This document shows, piece by piece, positions 55,128 through 64,000 of a stretch of DNA of 64,000 nucleotides. The notes below the pieces were generated by a model. It did no database searches. It saw only the letters and a program-made list of their open reading frames with translations, and had not been told where the DNA came from. Positions within the stretch are counted from its first letter, which is position 1. Each line of letters opens with the position of its first letter. The stretch is from Burkholderia guangdongensis (GTDB lineage: Bacteria; Pseudomonadota; Gammaproteobacteria; Burkholderiales; Burkholderiaceae): contig NZ_JACBNX010000023.1 in NCBI RefSeq assembly GCF_013403875.1, positions 62,001 through 126,000 on the forward strand, given 5' to 3'. Made by a program: the position numbers and the translations under genes.

Positions 55128-56333
55128 TCAGATCGCGCCCTGCTCGCGCAGCGCCGCGATAGCGTCCGCGTCGTAGCCGAGTCCGCTCAGCACCTCGTCG
55201 GTATGCTCGCCGAGCTCGGGCCCGAGCCAGCGCGTATCGCCGGGCGTGTCCGACAGCTTCGGCGTGACGTTCGGCAGCGCGATCTCGGTGCCGTCGCCGA
55301 GCTTGAAGCGCTGGATCATCTGCCGCGCGACGTACTGCGGATCGGTGAACATGTCGGCGGCGCTGTAGATCCGCCCGGCCGGCACGTCGGCCGCGTTCAG
55401 CACGTCGAGCGCCTCGCCGATCGAGCGCGGCGCGAGCCACGCGGCGATCGCGTCGTCGATCTCCTTCGTGCGCGGCACGCGGCCGTCGTTGTGCGCGAGC
55501 GCCAGATCGTTCGCGAGATCGTCGCGTTCGATCGCGCTCATCAGCCGCTTGAAGATCGGATCGCTGTTGCCGCCGATCACGATGCTGCCGTCGCGACACG
55601 CGTACGTGTTCGACGGCACGATGCCCGGCAGCGATGCGCCGGTGCGCTCGCGCACGAGCCCGTACACGCCGTACTCGGGCACCACGCTCTCCATCATGTT
55701 GAACACCGCCTCGTACAGCGCGACGTCGACGACCTGCCCCTTCCCGCCGTTCGCGTTGCGGTGATGCAGCGCCATCAGCGCGCCGATCACGCCGTGCAGC
55801 GCCGCGATGGAGTCGCCGATCGAGATGCCGATCCGCGGCGGCGGCAGATCCGGATAGCCGGTGATGTGGCGCAGCCCGCCCATCGATTCGGCGATCGCGC
55901 CGAAGCCCGGCCGGTCGCGATACGGGCCGGTCTGCCCGTAGCCCGACAGGCGCACCATCACGAGGCCGGGATTGTCGGCGGCGAGCACGTCGTAGCCGAG
56001 GCCGAGCTTCTCGAGCAGCCCGGGCCGGAAATTCTCGATCACGATGTCGGCCTCGCGCGCGAGCTTGCGCGCGATCTCCTTGCCGGCTTGCGCCTTCAGG
56101 TTCAGCGTGACCGACTTCTTGTTGCGCGCCTGCACCGACCACCACAGCGACGTGCCGCCCTGCTCCGGATGCAGCTTGCGCCATTTGCGCAGCGGATCGC
56201 CGCCGTTCGGGTCTTCGATCTTGATGACTTCGGCGCCGAATTCGGCGAAGAGACGCGACGCGAACGGCCCCGCGATCAACGTCCCGAATTCGAGCACCTT
56301 GACGCCCGCGAGCGGGCCCTGGGTCGTGCTCAT
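55128..56333 (-). CDS. CoA transferase, family III (CaiB/BaiF type)
   Basis: About 400 residues with the interlocked-dimer family III fold. GPLAGVKVLEFGTLIAGPFA is followed by EFGAEVIKIEDPNGGDPLRK, and the catalytic-Asp region lies in NFRPGLLEKLGLGYDVLAAD. RLSGYGQTGPYRDRPGFGAI is the signature stretch. These enzymes move CoA between carboxylic acids such as formyl-CoA/oxalate, carnitine or succinyl donors; the pair used here cannot be told. No acyl-CoA dehydrogenase or lyase gene lies next to it to hint at a pathway. It sits between surE and recR. Confidence 0.9.
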   Translation of the reverse strand: MSTTQGPLAGVKVLEFGTLIAGPFASRLFAEFGAEVIKIEDPNGGDPLRKWRKLHPEQGGTSLWWSVQARNKKSVTLNLKAQAGKEIARKLAREADIVIENFRPGLLEKLGLGYDVLAADNPGLVMVRLSGYGQTGPYRDRPGFGAIAESMGGLRHITGYPDLPPPRIGISIGDSIAALHGVIGALMALHHRNANGGKGQVVDVALYEAVFNMMESVVPEYGVYGLVRERTGASLPGIVPSNTYACRDGSIVIGGNSDPIFKRLMSAIERDDLANDLALAHNDGRVPRTKEIDDAIAAWLAPRSIGEALDVLNAADVPAGRIYSAADMFTDPQYVARQMIQRFKLGDGTEIALPNVTPKLSDTPGDTRWLGPELGEHTDEVLSGLGYDADAIAALREQGAI

Positions 56334-56405
56334 CTGTCTCCCTCGTATGGAACGCGCCGCCGGCGGGCGGCGCGGCAAACCGCGGCGAACCGTGGCAAAT
56401 ACGCG

Positions 56406-57002
56406 TTACATCGTGCGGCGGTCGAGCATCGCGCGCGCGATCGTGCCCGCGTCGACGTACTCGAGCTCGCCGCCGACCGGCACGCCGCGCGCGAGGCGCG
56501 TGACCGACAGCCCGCGCGCCTTCAGCGTCTGGCCCAGATAGTGCGCGGTGGCTTCGCCCTCGTTCGTGAAGTTCGTCGCGAGCACGACCTCCTTCACGAT
56601 GCCGTCCGACGCGCGCCGCACGAGCCGGTCGAAATGGATCTCCTTCGGGCCGATGCCGTCGAGCGGGCTCAGCCGCCCCATCAGCACGAAGTAGAGGCCG
56701 CGGTAGGTCATCGTCTGTTCGAGCATGATCTGATCGGCCGGCGTCTCGACCACGCACAGCAGCGTCGGATCGCGCTCGGTGTCGCTGCAGACCTCGCAGA
56801 TCTGCGCTTCCGTGAACGTGTTGCACCGCTCGCAGTGCCGCAGATGCTCGGTCGCGAACAGCAGCGACCGGCCAAGCCGCTCGGCGCCCTCCCGATCGTG
56901 CTGCATCAGGTGGTACGCGATGCGCTGCGCGGACTTCGGCCCGACACCGGGCAGCGCGCGCAGCGCTTCGACGAGAGCGGACAGGGCGGACGGCTGCTTC
57001 AT
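56406..57002 (-). CDS. recR: Recombination protein RecR
   Basis: A 198-residue DNA-clamp protein of the RecFOR pathway. A helix-hairpin-helix (LRALPGVGPKSAQRIAYHLM), a C4 zinc finger (CERCNTFTEAQICEVC) and a Toprim domain (LLCVVETPADQIMLEQTMTY) are followed by the C-terminal Walker-B-like end. It loads RecA at gaps. It begins 34 bases after ybaB, in the conserved ffs-dnaX-ybaB-recR order. Confidence 0.97.
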   Translation of the reverse strand: MKQPSALSALVEALRALPGVGPKSAQRIAYHLMQHDREGAERLGRSLLFATEHLRHCERCNTFTEAQICEVCSDTERDPTLLCVVETPADQIMLEQTMTYRGLYFVLMGRLSPLDGIGPKEIHFDRLVRRASDGIVKEVVLATNFTNEGEATAHYLGQTLKARGLSVTRLARGVPVGGELEYVDAGTIARAMLDRRTM

Positions 57003-57036
57003 GCGGAATGCGCGAACGTGCGAACGGTCACCGCGC

Positions 57037-57363
57037 TCAGAACGGCAGCTTGAAGCCAGGGGGCAGCGGCAGGCCCGAGGTCATGCCGGACATCTTTTCC
57101 TGCGACGTCGCCTCGGCCTTGCGGGCCGCGTCGTTGAACGCGGCGGCGACGAGATCCTCGAGCATGTCCTTGTCGTCGGCGAGCAGGCTCGGATCGATCG
57201 ACACGCGGCGCACTTCATTCTTGCAGGTCATCGTCACCTTGACGAGGCCCGCGCCCGACTGCCCTTCGACTTCGATCAGCGCAAGCTGCTCCTGCATCTT
57301 CTTCATGTTTTCCTGCATTTGCTGCGCTTGCTTCATCAGTCCGGCGAGTTGGCCTTTCAACAT
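57037..57363 (-). CDS. ybaB: Nucleoid-associated protein YbaB/EbfC
   Basis: A 108-residue DNA-binding protein. The N-terminal helix (LKGQLAGLMKQAQQMQENMK) and central sheet (GAGLVKVTMTCKNEVRRVSI) are typical of YbaB/EbfC, and the C-terminus is Met/Gly/Pro-rich. It coats DNA as tweezers-like dimers; function by homology. ATG 57363 with GAAGGAGCATTCCC upstream. Probably co-transcribed with dnaX and recR. Confidence 0.95.
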   Translation of the reverse strand: MLKGQLAGLMKQAQQMQENMKKMQEQLALIEVEGQSGAGLVKVTMTCKNEVRRVSIDPSLLADDKDMLEDLVAAAFNDAARKAEATSQEKMSGMTSGLPLPPGFKLPF

Positions 57364-57472
57364 GGGAATGCTCCTTCTTGATCGTATGAGAGCCGGCACG
57401 CGATGCGTGCCGGGCGATGTAGGTTGACGTTGCGTTGTGTTTCGTTGCGTTGCCGTGCGTCGCGGCGCCCGC

Positions 57473-59812
57473 TCAGTGCAGCGTCGGCGGCGCGCCGTCG
57501 GCGCCGGCCCCGGCGCTGGCATCGGCCGGCGCATCGGCGAGCGGCCGCACCGAGCCGTCGACGATCCGCGCGCCGAACTCGCGCACGAGCTGCTGGACGA
57601 ACGGATCCGCGTGGATTTCCTGCTCCGCGTCGCGCTGCCGCGCGGCGCGCTCGGCCGCGGCGAGCGCCGCCGCGGTGCGGCGCGCGGGCCCGACTTCGAC
57701 GGTCACGTCGACCGCCTTGCCGAGCGCATCCGCGAGCGCGGCTTTCAGCTTCGCGACCTGCGCGGCATCCGCATATTGCGGGACCGGCACGGCCAGCTTC
57801 AGCGCCGTCGCGTCGACCGCGGTCAACTCGCTGTTGAACGCGAGCTGATACGCGACGCCCTTCAGCGGCAGACGCGCGGCCAGCGCCGGCCATTCGCCGT
57901 CGAAGCCGATCGGATCGAGCGCGATCCCCGGCGGCAGCGCGCGGAGGTCGACCGGGGCCGGCGCGGGCGCGGCCGGCTTCGGCGCGACGCGCACGTCGTC
58001 CGGGCCGCTGTCGAATACCGGGATGAAGCTGTCGCCGCCGAACATCTCGTCCGCACTGAGCGGCACGTAGTCGTCGGGCGGAATGTCGTCCCACGGCGGG
58101 ATGTCGCGCGTTTCCGGCTGCGGCGCGCGCGCGGTGGCCGATGCGCGCGGCGTCGGCACCGGCACCGCCGGCGCCGGACGCGGCGCGACGGACTTCGCGG
58201 GCGCCGGCGCGGCGGCCGGCTTCGCGGTACGCGCACGGTCGGTCGACATGCGCATGCCCGCGTTGCGCAGCACGTCGAGCGCGGCGGCCGCGCCGCCGCT
58301 CGGGCGCGCGGCGGCGCGGGCGTCGGGCTCGGCCCGCGTCACGCGACGAGCGGGCGCGGCGGCCGGCTCGGATTCGAATGCCTCGGCAGGCCGTGCCGAT
58401 TCGCGATCCGGCGCCGGTCCGGCTGCGGATTCGACGACCGGTTGCGCGGATCGGGGCGCTACGGGCGCGGGGGGCGCTGCCGGCGCGGCGGCATCGGCGG
58501 GCTGCGCGGCGCGCGGCGCCGGCGCTTCGGTAACGGCGGATTGCGCCGGCGGCTCGGCGCCGGACGCCGACGGAACGGCGTCAGGCACGGCCACACGCGG
58601 CTGCGCGGCGTCGCTTTCAGCGCGCGCCGGTTTCGCCGCAGCCACCGCCCCGGTCGCCCCGGCCGCATGCAACAGCCCCGGCACCGCACGCGGCGCGCCC
58701 ATCGGCCCGGCCGGCGCGCTCGCGCCGGCCGCCGGCTCGAATGCGAGCATTCGCAGCAGCGTCATCGTGAACCCCGCGTACTCGTCCGGCGCGAGCCCGA
58801 GCTCCGCGCGGCCGACCGTCGCGATCTGATAGAAAAGCTGCACCTGCTCCGGGCTCAGCGTATCCGCGAAGCGGCGCAGATCGACCGCCTCCGGCCATTC
58901 GTCGAGCACCGAGCCCGGCGCGAACTGCGCCCACGCGATCCGGTGCAGCAGGCTCGCGAGATCCTGCAGCGCGGTCGAGAACGACAGGCTGCGCAGCGAC
59001 ATCTCGTCGGCGATCGCGAGGATCGCCGGGCCGTCGCCGGCCGCGAGCGCGTCGAGCAAGCGCACCATATAGGTCTGGTCGAGCGCGCCGAGCATCCCCG
59101 ACACCGCGGCTTCCGTCACTTCGTTGGCTGAATAGGCGATCGCCTGATCGGTCAGCGACAGCGCATCGCGCATGCTGCCCTGCGCGGCGCGCGCGAGCAG
59201 GCGCAGCGCCTGCGGCTCGAACGCGACGTGCTCTTCGCCGAGAATGCGCTCGAGGTGCGACACGATGTGCCCGGCCGGCATCTGCTTCAGATTGAACTGC
59301 AGGCAGCGCGACAGCACCGTCACCGGAATCTTCTGCGGATCGGTGGTCGCGAGAATGAACTTCACGTGCGGCGGCGGCTCCTCGAGCGTCTTCAGCATCG
59401 CGTTGAACGCGTGGTTCGTCAGCATGTGCACTTCGTCGATCATGTAGACCTTGAAGCGCGCATCGACGGGCGCGTACACCGCGCGCTCGAGCAGCGCGGC
59501 CATTTCGTCGACGCCGCGGTTGCTCGCCGCGTCCATCTCGACGTAGTCGACGAAGCGGCCTTCGTCGATCTCGCGGCACGCGCGGCACACGCCGCACGGC
59601 TGCGACGTGACGCCGGTCTCGCAATTGAGCGCTTTCGCGAAGATCCGCGACAGCGTCGTCTTGCCGACGCCGCGCGTGCCCGTAAACAGATAGGCGTGAT
59701 GCAAACGCCCGCCGTCGAGCGCGTGCGTGAGCGCCCTGACGACGTGCTCCTGGCCGACGAGCGAAGCGAAATCCTTCGGACGCCACTTGCGTGCGAGAAC
59801 TTGATAGGTCAT
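57473..59812 (-). CDS. dnaX: DNA polymerase III subunit gamma/tau
   Basis: A 779-residue clamp-loader subunit. The AAA+ domain has Walker A GTRGVGKTT (residues 45-53), a Zn module with C64, C73, C76 and C79, and a DEVHMLTNHAFNAMLKTLEE Walker B region. SRC motif: LSRCLQFNLKQMP. Domain III ends near residue 370. Then comes an unusually long Ala/Pro-rich linker (about 370-620), before a tau-specific C-terminal domain near 640-760. I see no A-rich slippery site that would make a short gamma form by frameshifting. ATG 59812. Confidence 0.96.
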   Translation of the reverse strand: MTYQVLARKWRPKDFASLVGQEHVVRALTHALDGGRLHHAYLFTGTRGVGKTTLSRIFAKALNCETGVTSQPCGVCRACREIDEGRFVDYVEMDAASNRGVDEMAALLERAVYAPVDARFKVYMIDEVHMLTNHAFNAMLKTLEEPPPHVKFILATTDPQKIPVTVLSRCLQFNLKQMPAGHIVSHLERILGEEHVAFEPQALRLLARAAQGSMRDALSLTDQAIAYSANEVTEAAVSGMLGALDQTYMVRLLDALAAGDGPAILAIADEMSLRSLSFSTALQDLASLLHRIAWAQFAPGSVLDEWPEAVDLRRFADTLSPEQVQLFYQIATVGRAELGLAPDEYAGFTMTLLRMLAFEPAAGASAPAGPMGAPRAVPGLLHAAGATGAVAAAKPARAESDAAQPRVAVPDAVPSASGAEPPAQSAVTEAPAPRAAQPADAAAPAAPPAPVAPRSAQPVVESAAGPAPDRESARPAEAFESEPAAAPARRVTRAEPDARAAARPSGGAAAALDVLRNAGMRMSTDRARTAKPAAAPAPAKSVAPRPAPAVPVPTPRASATARAPQPETRDIPPWDDIPPDDYVPLSADEMFGGDSFIPVFDSGPDDVRVAPKPAAPAPAPVDLRALPPGIALDPIGFDGEWPALAARLPLKGVAYQLAFNSELTAVDATALKLAVPVPQYADAAQVAKLKAALADALGKAVDVTVEVGPARRTAAALAAAERAARQRDAEQEIHADPFVQQLVREFGARIVDGSVRPLADAPADASAGAGADGAPPTLH

Positions 59813-59910
59813 CGGGAAATTGTATCAGCAACGCCCGGCCGCGCCGACACGCGCAACGGCGCGGAAAGCGCCGCGGGGAACGGAAATGGGGCGACGGAAA
59901 CGGCAGGCAA

Positions 59911-59931
59911 TAAAAAAGCCCCGAACGGGGC
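59911..59931 (-). terminator. Terminator of the SRP RNA gene
   Basis: Minus strand GCCCCGTTCGGGGC followed by TTTTTTA, 10 bases past the RNA's 3' end and before dnaX. Confidence 0.92.
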
Positions 59932-59940
59932 AGATGGAAG

Positions 59941-60040
59941 GTGACGAGCCTGACCCTCGGCACTGGCGGAAAACGGCTGTGGCTGCTTCGTTCCCGACCT
60001 GACCAGGTTCACCGGCCCACCATGCGAGGAGGCCCGTCAC
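59941..60040 (-). ncRNA. ffs: 4.5S signal recognition particle RNA
   Basis: The minus strand contains the SRP domain-IV signature GGTCAGGTCGGGAACGAAGC followed by AGCCA, the conserved tetraloop and asymmetric bulges that bind Ffh. The ends pair over 11 positions: GTGACGGGCCT (60040 downward) with AGGCTCGTCAC ending at 59941, including one G-T pair. This gives a ~100-nt hairpin. It lies directly upstream of dnaX, as in many Proteobacteria, with its own terminator. RNA ends are inferred from the pairing and may be off by a few bases. Confidence 0.95.
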
Positions 60041-60389
60041 GGCGCATTCTAGCATCGGTCGCCCGCGAATGCGAATGCTAAATTCGCGCGGCCGCGCCGC
60101 CGCGCGCCCCTTGCATTGGGCGCGCGCGCCTCCATCTGCGCCGCGTAGCAGACCAATGCAAAGCCAATGCGGGACCAAACGACACCAAACGGCATCAAAT
60201 GGGACCGGATGGGACCGGATGGAGCCCGGCCGGGCGTCGTGCCCCTACTGCCGAAGCGGCTACTATCGCCGTCCACAGCAGATAGCAATTTAGGCTAATA
60301 TGACGCCCGAATGACCCGCGAGCCGCGGCACGCAATGCGGAGCAGGCCGTCCCCGTAGCGGTTCCCGAACCCAAAGAGGTATTGAGACA
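60041..60389. other. Divergent intergenic region between ffs and trxA
   Basis: About 350 bases without a gene. A short tandem repeat of GGGACCGGAT (two copies near 60201-60222) and repeated near-copies of AAACG(G/A)CA occur upstream of trxA. A plus-strand TAATAT at 60296-60301 may be the trxA -10 box, but lacks a good -35. The ffs promoter must also lie here. Confidence 0.4.
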
Positions 60390-60716
60390 ATGAGCGACCA
60401 GATCAAACACATCAGCGACGCATCGTTCGAACAGGACGTCGTCAAATCCGACAAGCCCGTGCTCGTCGATTTCTGGGCCGAATGGTGCGGCCCGTGCAAG
60501 ATGATCGCGCCGATCCTCGACGAAGTCGCGAAGGATTACGGCGACAAGCTGCAGATCGCGAAGATCAACGTCGACGACAACCAGGCGACGCCGGCGAAGT
60601 TCGGCGTGCGCGGCATCCCGACGCTGATCCTGTTCAAGAACGGCGCGGCGGCCGCGCAGAAGGTCGGCGCGCTGTCGAAGTCGCAGCTGACCGCGTTCCT
60701 CGACAGCCACCTGTAA
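60390..60716 (+). CDS. trxA: Thioredoxin 1
   Basis: A 108-residue cytosolic disulfide reductant. The active site WCGPC holds Cys33 and Cys36, with the conserved buried Asp (VDFWAEWCGPCKM) and cis-Pro (VRGIPTLILF). Upstream of rho, an arrangement common in Beta- and Gammaproteobacteria. ATG 60390 with AAAGAGGTATTG upstream. Confidence 0.98.
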   Translation: MSDQIKHISDASFEQDVVKSDKPVLVDFWAEWCGPCKMIAPILDEVAKDYGDKLQIAKINVDDNQATPAKFGVRGIPTLILFKNGAAAAQKVGALSKSQLTAFLDSHL

Positions 60717-60730
60717 TTCCGGCATCATCG

Positions 60731-60760
60731 CGGACGTGTTGCCAACCGGCAACACGTCCG
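60731..60760 (+). terminator. Long hairpin between trxA and rho
   Basis: A 13-bp perfect stem (CGGACGTGTTGCC / GGCAACACGTCCG) with a 4-base loop, 14 bases after the trxA stop. No T-tract follows (TTGCAAAG), so it may be an attenuator or an RNA 3'-end protector rather than a simple terminator. Confidence 0.5.
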
Positions 60761-60803
60761 TTGCAAAGCCGCCGATCGGCCGCTCAAGCGCGAAGCGGCC
60801 TAT

Positions 60804-60811
60804 GCTAGAAT
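60804..60811 (+). promoter_or_regulatory. Candidate extended -10 promoter of rho
   Basis: GCTAGAAT preceded by TAT gives TGCTAGAAT, an extended -10 element (TGn-TAGAAT). It is about 100 bases before the rho ATG. The -35 region is not consensus. The leader that follows is AT-rich at first, then C/T-rich, which would suit Rho autoregulation. Confidence 0.45.
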
Positions 60812-60913
60812 TAAAAAACGTCTACAAGACGCAGTTAATAAGTCTCTGAGCGCTTCCGCTCGCCCTCCTCCCTATTTCACCTCGTCGCATCTCGTCCCTG
60901 GCGGGTTCTCCGT

Positions 60914-62176
<1,263 letters not shown>

Positions 62177-62198
62177 ACCGCCCGCTGCGCGTCGCATG

Positions 62199-62238
62199 AC
62201 GGCCGCCCCGCGCGTTGTTCGCGGGGCGGCCGTTTTTT
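62199..62238 (+). terminator. Terminator after rho
   Basis: Stem ACGGCCGCCCCGCG / CGCGGGGCGGCCGT with a 7-base loop, followed by TTTTTT. Confidence 0.93.
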
Positions 62239-62253
62239 CCGAGCGCGACCCGC

Positions 62254-63084
62254 ATGCTTTCGAAACTGTCCCGCTGGCTCGGCGAACGCCGCCGCGACCA
62301 CGCGCTGCGCCGCCATCCGATTCCCGACGCGCTGTGGCTCGACACCGTCGCGCGGCTGCCGTTCCTCGGCTATCTGCCGCCCGCCGATCTCGCCCGCCTG
62401 CGCGAACTGACGAGCCTGTTCCTCGCCCGCAAGTCGTTCTCGACCGCGCACGGGCTCGAGCTCACCGATGCGATGATGGTCGGCATCGCCGCGCAGGCGT
62501 GCCTGCCGGTGCTGAATCTCGACCTGAGCCTGTACGACGGCTGGGTCGGCATCGTCGTGTATCCGGGCGAGTTCGTGATCCGCAAGACCGTGCAGGACGA
62601 GGACGGCGTCGTCCACGAGGTCGAGCAGGACGCGAGCGGCGAGGCGTGGGAAGGCGGCCCGGTGATCCTGTCGTGGGAGGATGCGCAGATGACCGACGGC
62701 CGCGACGCGTACAACGTCGTGATCCACGAGTTCGCGCACAAGATCGACATGGTCAACGGCGACGCGGACGGCTATCCGCCCCTGTTTCGCCGCTGGCACG
62801 CGCCGCACCTCGACGCGCAGGCGTGGGCCGACGTGTTCGAGCACGCGTACGACCAGTTCTGCGCGCGCGTCGACGCGGTGCCGGACCGCGCGTGGGCGCG
62901 CTTCGAGCGCGATTCGCTGATCGATCCGTATGCATCCGACCATCCGTCCGAGTTCTTCGCGGTGTGCAGCGAGGCGCTGTTCGTGAAGCCACGCGCGTTC
63001 GAGGCCGAGTTTCCCGAGCTGTACCGGCTGCTCGCCCGCTATTACCGACAGGACCCGGCCGGCACGGGCGCGCTCGCGGAATAA
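62254..63084 (+). CDS. mtfA: Zinc peptidase of the MtfA family
   Basis: A 276-residue cytosolic metallopeptidase of the M90/MtfA family. The zinc site is HEFAHKID with His158, Glu159 and His162; DHPSEFFAVCSEALF provides the third ligand region. In E. coli, MtfA binds the repressor Mlc and affects glucose PTS expression; that link is not implied here. ATG 62254 begins the conserved LSKLSRWLGERRR; an ATG 13 codons upstream lies within the rho terminator, so is unlikely. Confidence 0.92.
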   Translation: MLSKLSRWLGERRRDHALRRHPIPDALWLDTVARLPFLGYLPPADLARLRELTSLFLARKSFSTAHGLELTDAMMVGIAAQACLPVLNLDLSLYDGWVGIVVYPGEFVIRKTVQDEDGVVHEVEQDASGEAWEGGPVILSWEDAQMTDGRDAYNVVIHEFAHKIDMVNGDADGYPPLFRRWHAPHLDAQAWADVFEHAYDQFCARVDAVPDRAWARFERDSLIDPYASDHPSEFFAVCSEALFVKPRAFEAEFPELYRLLARYYRQDPAGTGALAE

Positions 63085-63144
63085 AGCACGCGTGAACCTG
63101 AAAAATGAGCGTGAAAAATATTCGTCAACCATCTGATTTTCTGG

Positions 63145-63150
63145 CATAAT
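63145..63150 (+). promoter_or_regulatory. Candidate -10 box for rpmE2
   Basis: TGGCATAAT resembles an extended -10 element 76 bases before the rpmE2 ATG. The -35 (around 63121-63127, TTCGTCA) is weak. Confidence 0.4.
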
Positions 63151-63225
63151 CGCCGTCTCTCTACCTTAGGCAAGTGGCTCGCGCCGGAAGCGGCGGGTTG
63201 GCTACCGCTCTCACCAAGGAAAATC

Positions 63226-63489
63226 ATGAAACCTGGCATTCACCCGGATTACCGCGAAGTCGTCTTCCAAGACATGTCGAACGGCTTCAAGTTCGTGACG
63301 CGCTCGACGATCCAGACGCGCGAAACCGTCGAGCTCGACGGCAAGACCTACCCGCTCGCCAAGATCGAAGTGTCGTCGGAATCGCACTCGTTCTACACCG
63401 GCCAGCAGAAGATCATGGACACGGCCGGCCGCGTCGAGAAGTTCAAGAACAAGTTCGGCTCGCGCGCCAACGGCAAGGCAGCGAAGTAA
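63226..63489 (+). CDS. rpmE2: Ribosomal protein L31 type B
   Basis: An 87-residue L31 of the zinc-independent type: it has no Cys at all, so lacks the CxxC ribbon of type A. The family-specific GIHPDYREVVFQDMSNGFKF and SSESHSFYTGQQKIMDTAGR are intact. In other bacteria, C-minus L31 paralogues replace the zinc form when zinc is scarce; whether this genome also has a zinc-type copy cannot be seen. ATG 63226 with AAGGAAA upstream. An intrinsic terminator follows. Confidence 0.97.
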   Translation: MKPGIHPDYREVVFQDMSNGFKFVTRSTIQTRETVELDGKTYPLAKIEVSSESHSFYTGQQKIMDTAGRVEKFKNKFGSRANGKAAK

Positions 63490-63534
63490 GCTTCGCGCCG
63501 CTTCCGGTGGTTCACACGCACCGGTTCCGCATCG

Positions 63535-63560
63535 AAGGGCAGCTGAGGCTGCCCTTTTTT
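63535..63560 (+). terminator. Terminator after rpmE2
   Basis: Stem AAGGGCAGC / GCTGCCCTT with a 4-base loop, followed by TTTT. Confidence 0.93.
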
Positions 63561-63694
63561 GTGCCCGCTCGTCCCGCGCCGCGCGGCGCGCGGCCGGCAT
63601 CGCTGACGCGCACTGGCCGGCGCGACTACAATGCCGGTTGCCCTGCCGGTCGCCCGGCAACCGCCCGCCGCGCCGATAACAATTCATTCACTGC

Positions 63695-64000
63695 ATGAAG
63701 CCTGTCGTTCGTCTCACCGCCTCCGCCACGCGCGCGCTGCCGCGCTGGCTGCTGCTCACGCTCTGCATCGTCTACGCGATGTTCGGCCTGTTCGGCCGCG
63801 ATCCGTGGAAGAACGAGGACGCGGCGGGCTTCGGCGTGATGTGGACGATGGCTAAAGGCGGCTGGCACGACTGGCTGCTGCCGAACCTCGTCGGCAAGCC
63901 GATCACGAGCGACGGCCCGCTCGGCTACTGGTTCGGCGCGCTCGCGATCCGCGGGCTCGGGCCGTGGGTCGACGCGAGCGACGCGTCGCGCGTCGCGACC
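63695..64000 (+). CDS. ArnT/PMT-type glycosyltransferase, 5' part only
   Basis: The first 102 codons of a membrane glycosyltransferase of family 39-like type, continuing past the window. A first membrane helix (residues about 15-30, LPRWLLLTLCIVYAMFG) is followed by FGRDPWKNEDAAGFGVMWTM, the conserved periplasmic loop with the catalytic acidic residue. DWLLPNLVGKPITSDGPLGY follows. Relatives attach 4-amino-arabinose or other lipid-linked sugars to lipid A or glycans. The precise donor and acceptor cannot be told from this fragment. The ATG at 63695 lacks a strong ribosome site. Confidence 0.8.
   Translation, partial: MKPVVRLTASATRALPRWLLLTLCIVYAMFGLFGRDPWKNEDAAGFGVMWTMAKGGWHDWLLPNLVGKPITSDGPLGYWFGALAIRGLGPWVDASDASRVAT

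Noticed and set aside
54928..56826. A minus-strand frame spanning parts of surE, the CoA transferase and recR
   Set aside because: Shadow frame. All three overlapped genes have full-length family matches in other frames.
57473..59812. Programmed frameshift in dnaX to make a short gamma subunit
   Set aside because: No A-rich slippery heptamer with a following stem was seen in the sense strand; the gene reads through as one long tau-like product.

Overview
The window reads as high-GC chromosomal DNA from a Burkholderia sensu stricto species (Betaproteobacteria), most likely chromosome 1. Three things support this. Codons are strongly G/C-ending. The protein sequences look like Burkholderia PhaC, PIMT, Kup and HflK. 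Several blocks have typical betaproteobacterial gene order: ffs-dnaX-ybaB-recR, surE-pcm-nlpD-rpoS, rodZ-ispG-hisS-yfgM-bamB-der-hfq-hflX-hflK-hflC-hisZ-purA and phaC-phaA-phaB-phaR. Both edges cut genes: metC on the left and an ArnT-like glycosyltransferase on the right.

Layout. 1-3767 (minus): rimO, kdgK, a small exported protein and metC. 3770-9060: an accessory block made largely of decayed mobile DNA. It holds a frameshifted serine recombinase, a low-GC four-helix membrane protein, a second membrane protein, the C-terminal end of a C5 cytosine methylase, phage-like gene ends, a frameshifted and truncated higA, and an apparently intact mazEF toxin-antitoxin pair with a recognisable promoter and paired operator palindromes. 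9459-13287: a CynX-type transporter, a basic amino-acid binding protein, a truncated amidase and a lipoprotein phosphoesterase; this segment lies between rimO and the PHB genes. 13466-18186 (minus): phaC-phaA-phaB-phaR, with a strong hairpin in every intercistronic gap. 18540-21502: pgeF and rluD, divergent from bamD. 21622-27486: a DinG-like helicase, a YdcH-like protein and an exported coiled-coil protein, then divergent tex. 27705-28178: a truncated terpene synthase that keeps its NSE metal-binding motif. 28244-46983 (minus): kup; a phosphoribosyltransferase with purA; hisZ; hflC/hflK/hflX/hfq; der, bamB, yfgM, hisS, ispG, rodZ, rlmN and ndk. 47247-50398: a Bax-inhibitor-1 family membrane protein, rlmD and an EEP-family phosphodiesterase. 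50422-55021 (minus): a PolB-like exonuclease, then rpoS, nlpD, pcm and surE. 55128-60040 (minus): a CoA transferase, recR, ybaB, dnaX and the SRP RNA gene. 60390-64000 (plus): trxA, rho, mtfA, rpmE2 and the start of a glycosyltransferase.

How the genes work together. Most of the window is housekeeping: the outer-membrane assembly lipoproteins BamB and BamD, RNA modification (RimO, RluD, RlmN, RlmD), ribosome and RNA quality control (Der, Hfq, HflX, Tex, Rho), purine and histidine supply, isoprenoid synthesis, and stationary-phase survival (SurE, Pcm, NlpD, RpoS). The pha cluster covers the whole acetyl-CoA to poly-3-hydroxybutyrate pathway plus its regulator.

The accessory block at 3770-9060 is the only clearly foreign part. 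Its two unidentified membrane proteins and the mazEF module are the main candidates for unexplained biology. I did not find a complete undescribed multi-gene system. No CRISPR array, tRNA, rRNA or intact insertion sequence was seen.
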